Of a stretch of DNA of 64,000 nt, positions 44,973 to 54,435 are shown one piece after another; the stretch's first letter is position 1, and each line of letters opens with the position of its first letter. Below the pieces are notes generated by a model. It made no database searches. It saw nothing but the letters and a program-made list of their open reading frames with translations, and had not been told where the DNA came from. The DNA lies in assembly GCA_040882565.1 (NCBI GenBank), contig JBBEAZ010000018.1, positions 1 to 64,000 of the forward strand. Direction: 5' to 3'. Position numbers and translations under genes: made by a program. Source of the stretch: CF-162 sp040882565. GTDB taxonomy: Bacteria > Chloroflexota > Dehalococcoidia > SM23-28-2 > RBG-16-64-32.

Positions 44973-46439
44973 ATGACGACTCTCGAAGGTGCCCAGGGCA
45001 CACCGCTTAGCGATAACCACCGCCGCCTGCTGATCCCGATCCAGCCCGTGCCCAAGCAAAAGCCCGAAGACCGCATCAAGAACTGGGACGAGGCCTTCCT
45101 CGGCTACACGCTTGATACGGCCGTCGTCGAGGCTGAACGCTGCATCCACTGCCCGACGGCCCCATGCCAGGAAGCCTGCCCCACGGACAACGACATCCCC
45201 CGCGCACTCCTCTTCCTGGAGACCGGCGATATCAACGGCGCTGCCTCTGTCTTCCGCGAGACCAGCACCCTCCCCGACATGTGCGGGCGCCTCTGCCCGC
45301 AGGAGTCCCTCTGTGAGGGCGCCTGCGTCGTCGGCTTCGCGATCCGCCCCGCCCCCTACGGCAAGCAGCCGCCGGTCTCGATCGGCAAGCTCGAGGCCTT
45401 CATCGCCGACAAGCAGCGCCTCAGCGGCGGCGTGCCGCTGCCGGCGGTCGCCCCTGCTAGCGGTCGTAGCGTCGCTGTTATCGGCTCCGGGCCCGCCGGC
45501 ATCGCCGTCGCCGAGGACCTGACGAAACGCGGCCACAAAGTCGTCGTCTACGAGTCCTGGCCCGTGCCCGGCGGCGTCCTCCTCTACGGCATCCCCAACT
45601 TCAAGATGCGCAAGGAGATCCTCGAGTACAAGGTCAAGTGGCTGGAAGACCTCGGCGTCGAGTTCCGCTGCAGCACAAAGGTCGGCGAAGACGTGACGAT
45701 CGACAGCCTGATCGAGGGCGGCGCCGACGCCGTCTTCGTCGGCACCGGCGCCCCGGTTGGCGGCCGCATGCGCATCGAAGGCGAGGAGCTGGCCAACGTC
45801 CACCAGGCGACCGAGTTCCTCGTCCGCGGCAACCTCGAGCCCGAGTTTCTGCCCGAAGGCATGCGCGAGCCCCTGGACATCGCCGGCAAGCGCGTCCTCG
45901 TCGTCGGCGGCGGCGATACTTCAATGGACTGCGTGCGCACGGCGATCCGCCTCGGCGCCAGCGAGGTCACCTGCATGTACCGCCGCACAGAGGCCGAGCA
46001 GAAGGGCCGCGAGGAAGAACGCAACCACGCCCGCGAAGAAGGCACCAACTTCATGTACCTGACGCTCCCCCACCAGTTCACCGGCGACGCCGAGGGCCGC
46101 GTCGCGCAGGCCCAGTGCCGGCGCATGCAGCTCGGCGCCCCCGACGACTCGGGCCGCCGCCGCCCTGAGCCAATCCCCGGCTCCGACTTCACGCTCGACG
46201 CCGAGATCGTCGTCCTCGCGATCGGCTACGAGCCGGACGACCTGATCGAGAAGACGACCCCCGGCCTGCGCACGACCAACTGGAAGACCGTGCGCGTCGA
46301 CGAGGACTTCCAGACGACACGTCGCGGCGTCTTCGCGGGCGGCGACAACGTCAACGGCGCCGACCTCGTCGTCACGGCCATGGCCGACGGCCGCCGCGCC
46401 GCCGAAGCGATCGACAACTACCTGCAGTCGCTCGGCTAG
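44973..46439 (+). CDS. GltD-like NADPH:ferredoxin/glutamate synthase small subunit oxidoreductase
   Basis: A 488-residue flavoprotein of the glutamate synthase small-subunit family. The N-terminal Fe-S part has CIHCPTAPCQEACP and CGRLCPQESLCEGAC (residues about 52-120). The FAD site is VAVIGSGPAGIAVAEDL with VYESWPVPGGVLLYG, and the NADPH site is RVLVVGGGDTSMDCVRTAI. VFAGGDNVNGADLVVTAMADG closes the FAD domain. No gltB is next to it, so it may serve another partner (an NfnB/SudA-like electron-bifurcating or dihydropyrimidine-type enzyme) rather than glutamate synthase. TACACT at 44954-44959 could be its -10. Confidence 0.88.
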   Translation: MTTLEGAQGTPLSDNHRRLLIPIQPVPKQKPEDRIKNWDEAFLGYTLDTAVVEAERCIHCPTAPCQEACPTDNDIPRALLFLETGDINGAASVFRETSTLPDMCGRLCPQESLCEGACVVGFAIRPAPYGKQPPVSIGKLEAFIADKQRLSGGVPLPAVAPASGRSVAVIGSGPAGIAVAEDLTKRGHKVVVYESWPVPGGVLLYGIPNFKMRKEILEYKVKWLEDLGVEFRCSTKVGEDVTIDSLIEGGADAVFVGTGAPVGGRMRIEGEELANVHQATEFLVRGNLEPEFLPEGMREPLDIAGKRVLVVGGGDTSMDCVRTAIRLGASEVTCMYRRTEAEQKGREEERNHAREEGTNFMYLTLPHQFTGDAEGRVAQAQCRRMQLGAPDDSGRRRPEPIPGSDFTLDAEIVVLAIGYEPDDLIEKTTPGLRTTNWKTVRVDEDFQTTRRGVFAGGDNVNGADLVVTAMADGRRAAEAIDNYLQSLG

Positions 46440-46446
46440 GTCTCAT

Positions 46447-47292
46447 ATGGTTGGCGACGAGCCACACTCCGGCGAAGTGCTCGTCGCAATCATGCGAGAC
46501 GTTCTAGATTTCAGTGTTCTCCGGGACGAGCTGTGGTACCGCATTCCCTTGAAGACTGTTGAGCGGGATTTGAAGAACCGTTGGCCCCCGGCGTGGTTGG
46601 CCTTCTATCAGACAAAGGTGTTCGGAACCTCGGCGTACACGATCCGCTACTACGGTCGTGTCGCCGGCATCAGCAGAGTCTTACGCTCAGACTTGTTTCC
46701 GCTTGAGCCGATAGATGACAAGAGCAGGCAGGAGTACTACAAGCTGTCTCTGCATAGCCTTGAAGAGCTAGCCACGCCGGTGCCGAGCCGTCGTCTGAGA
46801 CGCTTCATATTCATACCGACCACTCTGCAGAAGTTATTGGCAGCCGCTGAGGTCAACGATCTCTACGACGATAGCCCGCTGGAAGATACGTTATGGCAAC
46901 AATTCAAGCTACATACTATCGACGCTGAACGGCAGGAGCGGGTGTCGATTCACGGAATGACGTATTTTTTGGATTTCGCCGTCTACTGCGGCCTGGGTAG
47001 CCTCGACGTCGAGACCGATGGAGATACGTATCACTCGAATCCCGCCAAGGCCGCTATCGATAACCTGCGAGACAATAACCTCCACGCCGCGGGATGGAAC
47101 ATCCTTCGGTTCAATTCCGCTCAGATACGGGACAGCGTCGGGAGTTACTGCATCCCCAAGGTGATTGAGACGGTGAATGCGATGGGAGGACTGTCGCGCG
47201 GTCAAAATCTTCCACGGCGACTTCCACAGAAGCAGCCAGATGGATCGTTTCAGATGGACATGTTCGGCGGCAAAGGCGGGGCCGACGATTAG
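46447..47292 (+). CDS. Nuclease-like protein (DUF559/Vsr-type PD-(D/E)XK fold)
   Basis: A 281-residue protein. The C-terminal 110 residues look like the DUF559/very-short-patch-repair fold: SIHGMTYFLDFAVYCGLGSL, then DVETDGDTYHSNP (acidic, conserved His) and KAAIDNLRDNNLHAAGWNIL with RFNSAQIRD. The N-terminal part has a WYRIPLKTVERD segment and no clear domain. The base composition is visibly more AT-rich than its neighbours, which suggests later acquisition. It starts 7 bp after the GltD-like stop. Like 2444-3826, it has no restriction-modification partner nearby. Role unknown. Confidence 0.6.
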   Translation: MVGDEPHSGEVLVAIMRDVLDFSVLRDELWYRIPLKTVERDLKNRWPPAWLAFYQTKVFGTSAYTIRYYGRVAGISRVLRSDLFPLEPIDDKSRQEYYKLSLHSLEELATPVPSRRLRRFIFIPTTLQKLLAAAEVNDLYDDSPLEDTLWQQFKLHTIDAERQERVSIHGMTYFLDFAVYCGLGSLDVETDGDTYHSNPAKAAIDNLRDNNLHAAGWNILRFNSAQIRDSVGSYCIPKVIETVNAMGGLSRGQNLPRRLPQKQPDGSFQMDMFGGKGGADD

Positions 47293-47359
47293 CCACCCGA
47301 ACGCGAACTTCTGGGACAGCGCCGGTCACTGCGGTGCGAAGGGCCGAGCCGGCGTGATG

Positions 47360-47495
47360 CGTCGCCCGGTTTAGACTGAAAGTTTACCGTTTAGTGGCCC
47401 ATCGTTGGGTGTGAGCGGCGAACGTTAGAATGGACTATCTGCGTGGGTGCACGGGGCGGAAATGGGTTAGCCCCAGGAAACGCAGGAGGGATAGA
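47360..47495 (+). promoter_or_regulatory. Conserved leader upstream of the first cohesin-like protein
   Basis: Homologous to 50957-51093, upstream of the second copy. Three GTTTA words start at 47369, 47382 and 47389 (spacing 13 and 7); the second copy has GTTTA, GTTTA and GCTTA at 50966, 50979 and 50986 with the same spacing. A TAGAAT box (47426-47431) could set the start near 47438. Just before the gene, GGGGC (47453-47457) pairs with GCCCC (47470-47474) around a 12-base purine-rich loop. CTGCG (47439-47443) can pair with CGCAG (47481-47485), which overlaps the AGGAGGG ribosome site. Confidence 0.6.
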
Positions 47496-50400
47496 ATGGC
47501 AAAGAACTCGTCGGGCCGTATCTTCACATATGCGGCAGCAATCGCAACCTTGGCCGCGCTGGCGGCTATTTTCGTCTACGGCGTGGCGCCTCGGGACACA
47601 GCCGAAGCCAACCACGGCGCGACGCCGGGAGTCGTCGACCTCGTCGCCATCGACGCCGACCCCAGCGGCAACAGCGCCCACGTCGTCGGCACGATCGATG
47701 AATGCATCGTCTCCAGCTCCGGCAATACGATCAACGTCGACATCGTCGTCGACGAGGTCCACACCAACGACCGGCTTTCCGGGATCGACCTCAACTTCCT
47801 CTACAATCCGGCCCTGGTCAACGTCCTCAGCATCACCGACAGTGGCAGCAGCGTGCTGATGGGGGCCGACGGCAGCGCCGTCCTCTCCTTCGGCTCCGAT
47901 CCCGCGACAGACGCTAACGATGACCCCGACGCGATCGCCGAAGGCCTCGACGGCTCGATCAAGATCTCCGCCGGTGACTTCGGCAACACCACGGCCAACT
48001 TCGGGCCCGGCCTGCTCGCCCGTATCTCCTTGCAACTGGTGGGCACTGGCCAGAGCGACCTCACGCTCGCCGACACGCTCCTCGTCGACGGCAACAACGT
48101 CGCGCTGCCGGTCGTCTCGATCGCCGGCACCAAGATCGCCGCCGGCGTGGCCTGCCCGGGCTCTGTGCCCAAGGCCGACATCGCCGTCAGCGACGTCGTC
48201 GTCGCCTCGCCGGCCTCGGTTAACGCCGGCGCCTCCTTCCAGGTCACAGCCGACGCCCTCGTCACGAATAATGGCCCGGATGCGGCCACCGTCGACGTGG
48301 AAACGACCCTCTCCCTGCCGTTCGACTGCTCGACGGCCTCCGCCAACCCGATCATCAGCCTGGACGTCTCGCTGGCGGCCAGCGCCAGCGGCCGCTACCC
48401 GTCTCCGGCCGCCGTCTGGGACGTCAGTTGCACACAGGCGTCCAATCACAACTTCTCCGTCACCGTGGCGGCCGTGACAGATCCAGCCGAGACCGTCGAC
48501 AACGTCCAGACCAACAACCAGGCCACCGGCCAGGACACCACTGCGATCGCCGCCGAGGCCGATGTCAAGCTCAGTGCGGTGGTCTTGACCGTGCCCGCAC
48601 AGACCATCGTTGGCAAGTCGTTCGATGTCTCGGTCGCCGCGACGGCCCACAACAACGGGCCCCTTTCATCAGTCGCTGCCACGGCCTTCTTCACGTTGAC
48701 GTCGCCGCCACAGTGCGATATTGGACTGGCCAACTTTGACGATCAGGCTTCGTTCTCACTCGTCGCCTCGCAGGCGGTGTCCCTGAACCCGGGCGAGATC
48801 CACTGGCGCGTGACCTGCAGCCAACCTGGCACGGCCTCGTTCAGTGTTTCCGGCCAGCTGGTCCTCGGGCAGCTGCACGTCACAGACACCAATACCGCTA
48901 ACAACATTAGCTCGGACGGTGCCGACAGCGCGTCCGTCATCGGCGCCTGCCAGGTGGATACCGACCCAGAGGGAAACCCCAAGCAGAGCGTCCCGCCGGC
49001 GCTCCTCCTCGCCCTCGCGGGAATCGGTGCCTCGGTGCCGGAGGAACAGCAGATCCCGTTGGACTGCCGCTTTAACTGGACATTCGACGACAACGGCACC
49101 AATATCGTCGACGACTGCGAGCTCAATCTGATCGAGCCCGTGCCCTGCAACATCACCATCGACGAAAGCGTTGATGAGATCGGCGGCACGCCGCCAGGCC
49201 AGCCTGGCAGTCGCCTGGCGCCGATCGCCGTCAACTTCATGTCCGCCGGCATTGCCTTCGCCCCCGACCTCGACGTGCCCAACGGCGCAGTCGCCGGCAG
49301 CGGCAGCTACAGAATTCGTACCGACGCCGGCCTCGGCACCAACGGCGGCGAATGCGTCACCGACGCCATCTTCAATCCGACGGCTTCCCTGGAAGGCGCG
49401 ATCGCCGGCAACGCCCCGGACTCCAACCTCGACGCGGCGCTCGTTGACCCCCTCGTCTGGCCGAACGACCTCAACGGCGAGCGCGCGGCGGTCGAGGATG
49501 CCTTGAACCTTGACGGGCAGCCGCCCGCGGCGATGACCCTCTGGTCACGCACCGTCGTACCCCTGGAGATCACCGGCGTGCTCTCGTTGGCTTTGAACGT
49601 CCTGATCTGGAAGATCGATGACCCGGTCCTCGAAACCCTGACCGACTCAGAGTGGATCATGGTAGCCTTCCCGGGCGACGCCGTTAACCCGGACGCCCCC
49701 GGCCTGATCGGCGGCAACCCTGACGCTGATGACCCACCTGACGAGGGCGGTACCTTCTACTGCACCCCCAACCGTCAGGTCTTGACCTTCAACGGCGAAG
49801 TCGGCGGCGTTGTCCGCAACACCTGCGTCCTCCCCGACCAACAGATGGGCTGGGCTCTGTGGGACCCGAACGCCGCCGATTTCACCGGCGATGACAGCTG
49901 GCGCTCCAACCTCTCGCCATGCTCGTCCGACACTGACGGCGACGGTCTCACCAATACCGAGGAGGCCTTCTGGGGCACCAGCAATGCAAACACCGACAGC
50001 GACGGCGACGGTGACCTGGACGGCGCGGACAACTGCCCGGCAACCGCCAATGCCAACCAGCTGGACTACGATGGCGATTTCTACGGCGACGCCTGCGACC
50101 CGGACATCGACGGTGACGGCTCGGCGAACGCCAACGACCTCTGTCCGAACACGGTCGTCGGTGATGGCGCAGATGCCGCCGGTTGCTCGCAGGCCCAGGT
50201 CGACGCTGACGCCGACGGCGCCTGCAACGCCGGCGCCCCTTCCGGCGGCCCGACGCCGCCCTGTGCCGGCACGGACCTCTGCCCGAACACTGCGACGGGC
50301 GCCGCCACCGATGCTGCCGGTTGCTCGCAAGCGCAGGTAGACTCCGATGCCGACGGCGCCTGTGACGCCGGCGCGCCTTCAGGGGGCCCGGAGCCCTGTA

Positions 50401-50810
50401 CAGGCATCGATAATTGCCCCGGCCTATCCAACCCCGGCCAGTCCAACGTCGACGGTGATGCTTTCGGCGATGCCTGCGACGGCTGCCCGGCAGTGGCGAC
50501 GGACTGGGTCGTGCCGGCAAACGACGACGACTGCGACGGCTACAGCACGGCCGATGAGATGCTGATTGGCACCGCGGCCAACACTGCCTGCGGCTTCACC
50601 GCAGGCGGTGACCCCGCCTCGGAGAACTGGCCGGCGGATCTGGTGGAGAACAATGCGATCAACATCCAGGACGTGCTCGCCCTCAAGCCGGAGTTCGGCG
50701 GTACGGTCCCGGGCAGCGCCTCGGCACGCAATGACCTCGTGCCTGACAGCGTAGTCAATATCGCTGATGTGCTCAGCCTGAAACCGTTCTTCGGCAAGAC
50801 ATGTAGCTAG
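47496..50810 (+). CDS. Secreted cohesin-like/CARDB/TSP3/dockerin-like protein 1
   Basis: A 1,104-residue exported protein. An N-terminal signal/anchor (residues about 6-30) precedes a cohesin-like beta-sandwich (about 40-215: VDLVAIDADPSGN, then GIDLNFLYNPALVNVLSI). CARDB-like repeats run to about 500 (VSVAATAHNNGPLSSVA). A Cys-containing domain follows to about 800. Calcium-binding TSP3 repeats (DTDGDGLTNTEE, DSDGDGDLDGADNCP, DPDIDGDGSANANDLCP) occupy about 815-1000. The C-terminus has two dockerin-like units (ADLVENNAINIQDVLALKP and NDLVPDSVVNIADVLSLKP). Ligand position 3 of each Ca loop is Val, so they are degenerate. AGGAGGG precedes the ATG. A nearly identical paralogue follows. Confidence 0.85.
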   Translation: MAKNSSGRIFTYAAAIATLAALAAIFVYGVAPRDTAEANHGATPGVVDLVAIDADPSGNSAHVVGTIDECIVSSSGNTINVDIVVDEVHTNDRLSGIDLNFLYNPALVNVLSITDSGSSVLMGADGSAVLSFGSDPATDANDDPDAIAEGLDGSIKISAGDFGNTTANFGPGLLARISLQLVGTGQSDLTLADTLLVDGNNVALPVVSIAGTKIAAGVACPGSVPKADIAVSDVVVASPASVNAGASFQVTADALVTNNGPDAATVDVETTLSLPFDCSTASANPIISLDVSLAASASGRYPSPAAVWDVSCTQASNHNFSVTVAAVTDPAETVDNVQTNNQATGQDTTAIAAEADVKLSAVVLTVPAQTIVGKSFDVSVAATAHNNGPLSSVAATAFFTLTSPPQCDIGLANFDDQASFSLVASQAVSLNPGEIHWRVTCSQPGTASFSVSGQLVLGQLHVTDTNTANNISSDGADSASVIGACQVDTDPEGNPKQSVPPALLLALAGIGASVPEEQQIPLDCRFNWTFDDNGTNIVDDCELNLIEPVPCNITIDESVDEIGGTPPGQPGSRLAPIAVNFMSAGIAFAPDLDVPNGAVAGSGSYRIRTDAGLGTNGGECVTDAIFNPTASLEGAIAGNAPDSNLDAALVDPLVWPNDLNGERAAVEDALNLDGQPPAAMTLWSRTVVPLEITGVLSLALNVLIWKIDDPVLETLTDSEWIMVAFPGDAVNPDAPGLIGGNPDADDPPDEGGTFYCTPNRQVLTFNGEVGGVVRNTCVLPDQQMGWALWDPNAADFTGDDSWRSNLSPCSSDTDGDGLTNTEEAFWGTSNANTDSDGDGDLDGADNCPATANANQLDYDGDFYGDACDPDIDGDGSANANDLCPNTVVGDGADAAGCSQAQVDADADGACNAGAPSGGPTPPCAGTDLCPNTATGAATDAAGCSQAQVDSDADGACDAGAPSGGPEPCTGIDNCPGLSNPGQSNVDGDAFGDACDGCPAVATDWVVPANDDDCDGYSTADEMLIGTAANTACGFTAGGDPASENWPADLVENNAINIQDVLALKPEFGGTVPGSASARNDLVPDSVVNIADVLSLKPFFGKTCS
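47584..48598. repeat. 1,015-bp block identical to 51182-52196 (copy A)
   Basis: The stretch covers most of the cohesin-like domain and the first CARDB-like repeat of protein 1. Base by base it matches the second gene with no difference that I can find, whereas both sides differ often. The offset is a constant 3,598 bp. Confidence 0.95.
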
Positions 50811-50831
50811 ACAACATCGCCTGCCACAACG

Positions 50832-50865
50832 CCGGACGGCCGGGTCCCCTCTCCCGGCCGTCCGG
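50832..50865 (+). terminator. GC-rich hairpin after protein 1
   Basis: CCGGACGGCCGGG (50832-50844) pairs with CCCGGCCGTCCGG (50853-50865) over 13 bp with an 8-base loop. A related hairpin with the same loop words follows protein 2. No U-tract. Confidence 0.7.
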
Positions 50866-50956
50866 AAATCCGCCGGCCTGATCGTTGCTCCAGGCGCTCA
50901 ACCGGAAACGGTTTGGGCAGTTTTGGGTTAACTTCTACAGGTTGTCGTCCTTGTTT

Positions 50957-51093
50957 GCGTCGCCGGTTTACTACGAAAGTTTAATGCTTACTGGCCTTCT
51001 GTCGGGTGCAGCCGTAATGCGCAGCACCCGACTATGTCCGCGGGTGCACGGGGGCGGATAGGGATTAGCCCCCACAAATCGCAGGAGGGACCG
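50957..51093 (+). promoter_or_regulatory. Conserved leader upstream of the second cohesin-like protein
   Basis: It keeps the GTTTA spacing of the first leader (50966, 50979, 50986). GTCGGGTGC (51001-51009) pairs with GCACCCGAC (51024-51032), a 9-bp stem absent from copy 1. GGGGGC (51050-51055) pairs with GCCCCC (51068-51073) around a 12-base loop of the same pattern, one base pair longer than in copy 1. The ribosome site GCAGGAGGGA follows. The rest of the 283-bp gap from 50811 holds the hairpin of protein 1. Confidence 0.6.
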
Positions 51094-54000
51094 GTGGCAA
51101 AGACTAAGTCCGGCCGTATCTTCACATTCGCGGCAGCAATCGCAACCTTGGCCGCCCTGGCGGCTATTTTCGTCTACGGCCTGGCGCCTCGGGACACAGC
51201 CGAAGCCAACCACGGCGCGACGCCGGGAGTCGTCGACCTCGTCGCCATCGACGCCGACCCCAGCGGCAACAGCGCCCACGTCGTCGGCACGATCGATGAA
51301 TGCATCGTCTCCAGCTCCGGCAATACGATCAACGTCGACATCGTCGTCGACGAGGTCCACACCAACGACCGGCTTTCCGGGATCGACCTCAACTTCCTCT
51401 ACAATCCGGCCCTGGTCAACGTCCTCAGCATCACCGACAGTGGCAGCAGCGTGCTGATGGGGGCCGACGGCAGCGCCGTCCTCTCCTTCGGCTCCGATCC
51501 CGCGACAGACGCTAACGATGACCCCGACGCGATCGCCGAAGGCCTCGACGGCTCGATCAAGATCTCCGCCGGTGACTTCGGCAACACCACGGCCAACTTC
51601 GGGCCCGGCCTGCTCGCCCGTATCTCCTTGCAACTGGTGGGCACTGGCCAGAGCGACCTCACGCTCGCCGACACGCTCCTCGTCGACGGCAACAACGTCG
51701 CGCTGCCGGTCGTCTCGATCGCCGGCACCAAGATCGCCGCCGGCGTGGCCTGCCCGGGCTCTGTGCCCAAGGCCGACATCGCCGTCAGCGACGTCGTCGT
51801 CGCCTCGCCGGCCTCGGTTAACGCCGGCGCCTCCTTCCAGGTCACAGCCGACGCCCTCGTCACGAATAATGGCCCGGATGCGGCCACCGTCGACGTGGAA
51901 ACGACCCTCTCCCTGCCGTTCGACTGCTCGACGGCCTCCGCCAACCCGATCATCAGCCTGGACGTCTCGCTGGCGGCCAGCGCCAGCGGCCGCTACCCGT
52001 CTCCGGCCGCCGTCTGGGACGTCAGTTGCACACAGGCGTCCAATCACAACTTCTCCGTCACCGTGGCGGCCGTGACAGATCCAGCCGAGACCGTCGACAA
52101 CGTCCAGACCAACAACCAGGCCACCGGCCAGGACACCACTGCGATCGCCGCCGAGGCCGATGTCAAGCTCAGTGCGGTGGTCTTGACCGTGCCCGCCCAG
52201 ATCGTCGTCGGTCGCTCGTTTGAGGTGTCGGCTACTGCGACCGTGCACAACAACGGGCCGCTTTCGTCCGTTTCCGCGGGGGCCTTCTTTACGCTGACGG
52301 CGCCGTCCCAGTGCGATATCGGCCTGGCCAACTTCTCCGATCACGCGACGTTCACTCTGGCGGCCTCTTCGGCGGTTGCCCTGGACGCTGGCGATCTTCA
52401 CTGGCGTGTTACCTGTAACCAGCCCGGCCCGATGTCGTTCAGTGTCTCCGGGCAAGTGGTCCTGGGAGTTCTCCACGTCACCGACACCAACCTGGGCAAC
52501 AACACTGGAACAGACGGCACAGACACCGCTTCGGTGATCGGCGCCTGCCAGCAGAATACGGATCCGGAGGGCAACCCCAAGCAAACCGTGCCCCCGGCGC
52601 TCCTCCTCGCGCTCGCCGGACTCACCGCCGGCAACCCTGTGCCCGAGGCCCAGCAGGTTCCCCTCGACTGCCGCTTTAACTGGATCTTTGACGACAACGG
52701 CACCAACATCGTCGACGACTGCGAACTCGACCTGGTGGAACCGGTGCCGTGCACGATCACGATTGATGTGAGTATTGACCAGGTCGGCGGTACTCCTGCC
52801 GGCACGCCCGGGGCGCGGCTCGCCCCGATCGCTGTCAACTTCATGTCGGCCGGGATCGAGTTTACGCCCGACCTTGGTGTTCCGAACGGCGCGACAGCCG
52901 GCAGCGGTAGCTTCAGCATCCGCACTGATGCGGGCCTCGGGACCAACGGCGGAGAGTGCACAACGGACGCCATCTTCAACCCTACGCCTTCGACTGAAGG
53001 AGGACTGGTCGGCAACGCTCCCGACTCGAACCTCGACGCGGCGCTGACCGATCCGCTGGTCTGGCCGAACGACCTGAATGGAGAACGAGCGTTGGTCGAG
53101 TCGTCACTACAACTAAACCCGATCGGGCCACCGGCGCTGACTCTGTGGTCTCGCACGGTGATAGCGCTCGAGATCACCGGTGTCCTCGAACTATCGTTGA
53201 ACGCCTTGATCTGGCACATTGACGATCCGATCCTCCAGACCCTCAGCGACTCGGAATGGGTGATGGTCGCGTTCCCCGGCGACGCCGTGAACCCGGACCT
53301 TCCAGGTCCTGTCGGCGGTGACCCTGACGCCGACGATCCGCCGGAAGGCGGCGGGACTTTCTACTGCACACCACATCGCCAAACCCTCACCTTCCTGGGC
53401 GAAGTCGGTGGTGTCACTCGCAACACCTGCGTCCTGCCTGACCAGCAGATGGGCTGGGCCCTCTGGGACCCGAATGCCATCGATTTCGCGGGCGACGACA
53501 GCTGGCGCTCCAACCTCTCGCCGTGCTCGCTCGACACCGACGGTGATGGCCTCACGAACACTGAAGAAACTTACTGGGGTACCAGCCCAATCAACACTGA
53601 CAGCGACGCGGACGGCGATCTGGACGGGGCAGACAACTGCCCCGCGACGGCCAACGCAGACCAGGCTGACTACGACGGCGATTTCCTCGGCGACGCGTGC
53701 GACCCAGACATTGATGGGGACGGCTCGGCAAACGCCAGCGATCTCTGTCCGAGCACAGCCCTTGGTGACGGCGCCGACGCCGCAGGTTGCTCGCAGGCTC
53801 AGGTAGACGCGGACGCCGACGGCGCCTGCAACCCCGGCGCCCCTTCCGGTGGACCAACGCCTTCCTGTGCCGGCACCGACCTCTGTCCGAACACCGCTGT
53901 CGGCGCGAACGCTGATGCCGCCGGTTGCTCGCAGCCCCAGGTAGACGGCGACGCCGACGGCGCCTGCAACGCGGGCGCGCCTTCAGGCGGGCCCACGCCT

Positions 54001-54417
54001 TCTTGCACCGGCACGGACAACTGCCCTGGCCTCGCCAACCCCAGCCAGTCAGACGTCGATAACGACGCCTTCGGCGACGCCTGCGATGGCTGCCCGAGCG
54101 TCGCGACCGACTGGGCGGTGCCGGCGAACGACGACGACTGCGATGGTTTCAGTACGGTCGACGAGATGATCCTCGGCACGGACCCTAACGCCGCTTGCGG
54201 GTTCACCCCGGGCGGTGACCCAGCCTCCGAGAACTGGCCTGCGGACCTCGTGGAAAGCAACTCGATCAATATCCAGGACCCGCTGGCCCTCAAGCCGGTG
54301 TTCCTTGGCACCGTGCCAGACACTGCTTCAGTGCGCAACGATCTCGTCCCCAGCGGTGTAATCGACATTTCAGATGTACTCATGATGAAGCCGTTCTTCG
54401 GCAAATCTTGTAACTGA
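51094..54417 (+). CDS. Secreted cohesin-like/CARDB/TSP3/dockerin-like protein 2
   Basis: A 1,107-residue paralogue of protein 1 with the same domain order: signal/anchor, cohesin-like domain, CARDB-like repeats, a Cys-containing domain, TSP3 calcium repeats (DTDGDGLTNTEETYWGTSP, DSDADGDLDGADNCP, DPDIDGDGSANASDLCP) and two degenerate dockerin-like units (ADLVESNSINIQDPLALKP, NDLVPSGVIDISDVLMMKP). Residues about 30-367 are the same as in protein 1; the rest is clearly similar but diverged. The start is GTG at 51094 with AGGAGGGA upstream (the first gene uses ATG). In TSP3, two units of about 40 residues with AAGCSQ and DADGACN are internally repeated. Likely a surface protein; the partner of its dockerin-like end is unknown. 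Confidence 0.85.
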   Translation: MAKTKSGRIFTFAAAIATLAALAAIFVYGLAPRDTAEANHGATPGVVDLVAIDADPSGNSAHVVGTIDECIVSSSGNTINVDIVVDEVHTNDRLSGIDLNFLYNPALVNVLSITDSGSSVLMGADGSAVLSFGSDPATDANDDPDAIAEGLDGSIKISAGDFGNTTANFGPGLLARISLQLVGTGQSDLTLADTLLVDGNNVALPVVSIAGTKIAAGVACPGSVPKADIAVSDVVVASPASVNAGASFQVTADALVTNNGPDAATVDVETTLSLPFDCSTASANPIISLDVSLAASASGRYPSPAAVWDVSCTQASNHNFSVTVAAVTDPAETVDNVQTNNQATGQDTTAIAAEADVKLSAVVLTVPAQIVVGRSFEVSATATVHNNGPLSSVSAGAFFTLTAPSQCDIGLANFSDHATFTLAASSAVALDAGDLHWRVTCNQPGPMSFSVSGQVVLGVLHVTDTNLGNNTGTDGTDTASVIGACQQNTDPEGNPKQTVPPALLLALAGLTAGNPVPEAQQVPLDCRFNWIFDDNGTNIVDDCELDLVEPVPCTITIDVSIDQVGGTPAGTPGARLAPIAVNFMSAGIEFTPDLGVPNGATAGSGSFSIRTDAGLGTNGGECTTDAIFNPTPSTEGGLVGNAPDSNLDAALTDPLVWPNDLNGERALVESSLQLNPIGPPALTLWSRTVIALEITGVLELSLNALIWHIDDPILQTLSDSEWVMVAFPGDAVNPDLPGPVGGDPDADDPPEGGGTFYCTPHRQTLTFLGEVGGVTRNTCVLPDQQMGWALWDPNAIDFAGDDSWRSNLSPCSLDTDGDGLTNTEETYWGTSPINTDSDADGDLDGADNCPATANADQADYDGDFLGDACDPDIDGDGSANASDLCPSTALGDGADAAGCSQAQVDADADGACNPGAPSGGPTPSCAGTDLCPNTAVGANADAAGCSQPQVDGDADGACNAGAPSGGPTPSCTGTDNCPGLANPSQSDVDNDAFGDACDGCPSVATDWAVPANDDDCDGFSTVDEMILGTDPNAACGFTPGGDPASENWPADLVESNSINIQDPLALKPVFLGTVPDTASVRNDLVPSGVIDISDVLMMKPFFGKSCN
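51182..52196. repeat. 1,015-bp block identical to 47584-48598 (copy B)
   Basis: See copy A. The identity begins in the codon after the signal/anchor and ends at the linker before the second CARDB-like repeat, so it covers whole domains. The adjoining parts of the two genes differ at many bases. Confidence 0.95.
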
Positions 54418-54435
54418 AAGTCTCGCTCTAGCGCT

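Noticed and set aside
47391..48650. Long antisense open frame over the first large surface protein
   Set aside because: It is a high-GC mirror of the plus-strand gene, repeated in the same way over the second copy; no Shine-Dalgarno or recognisable domain.
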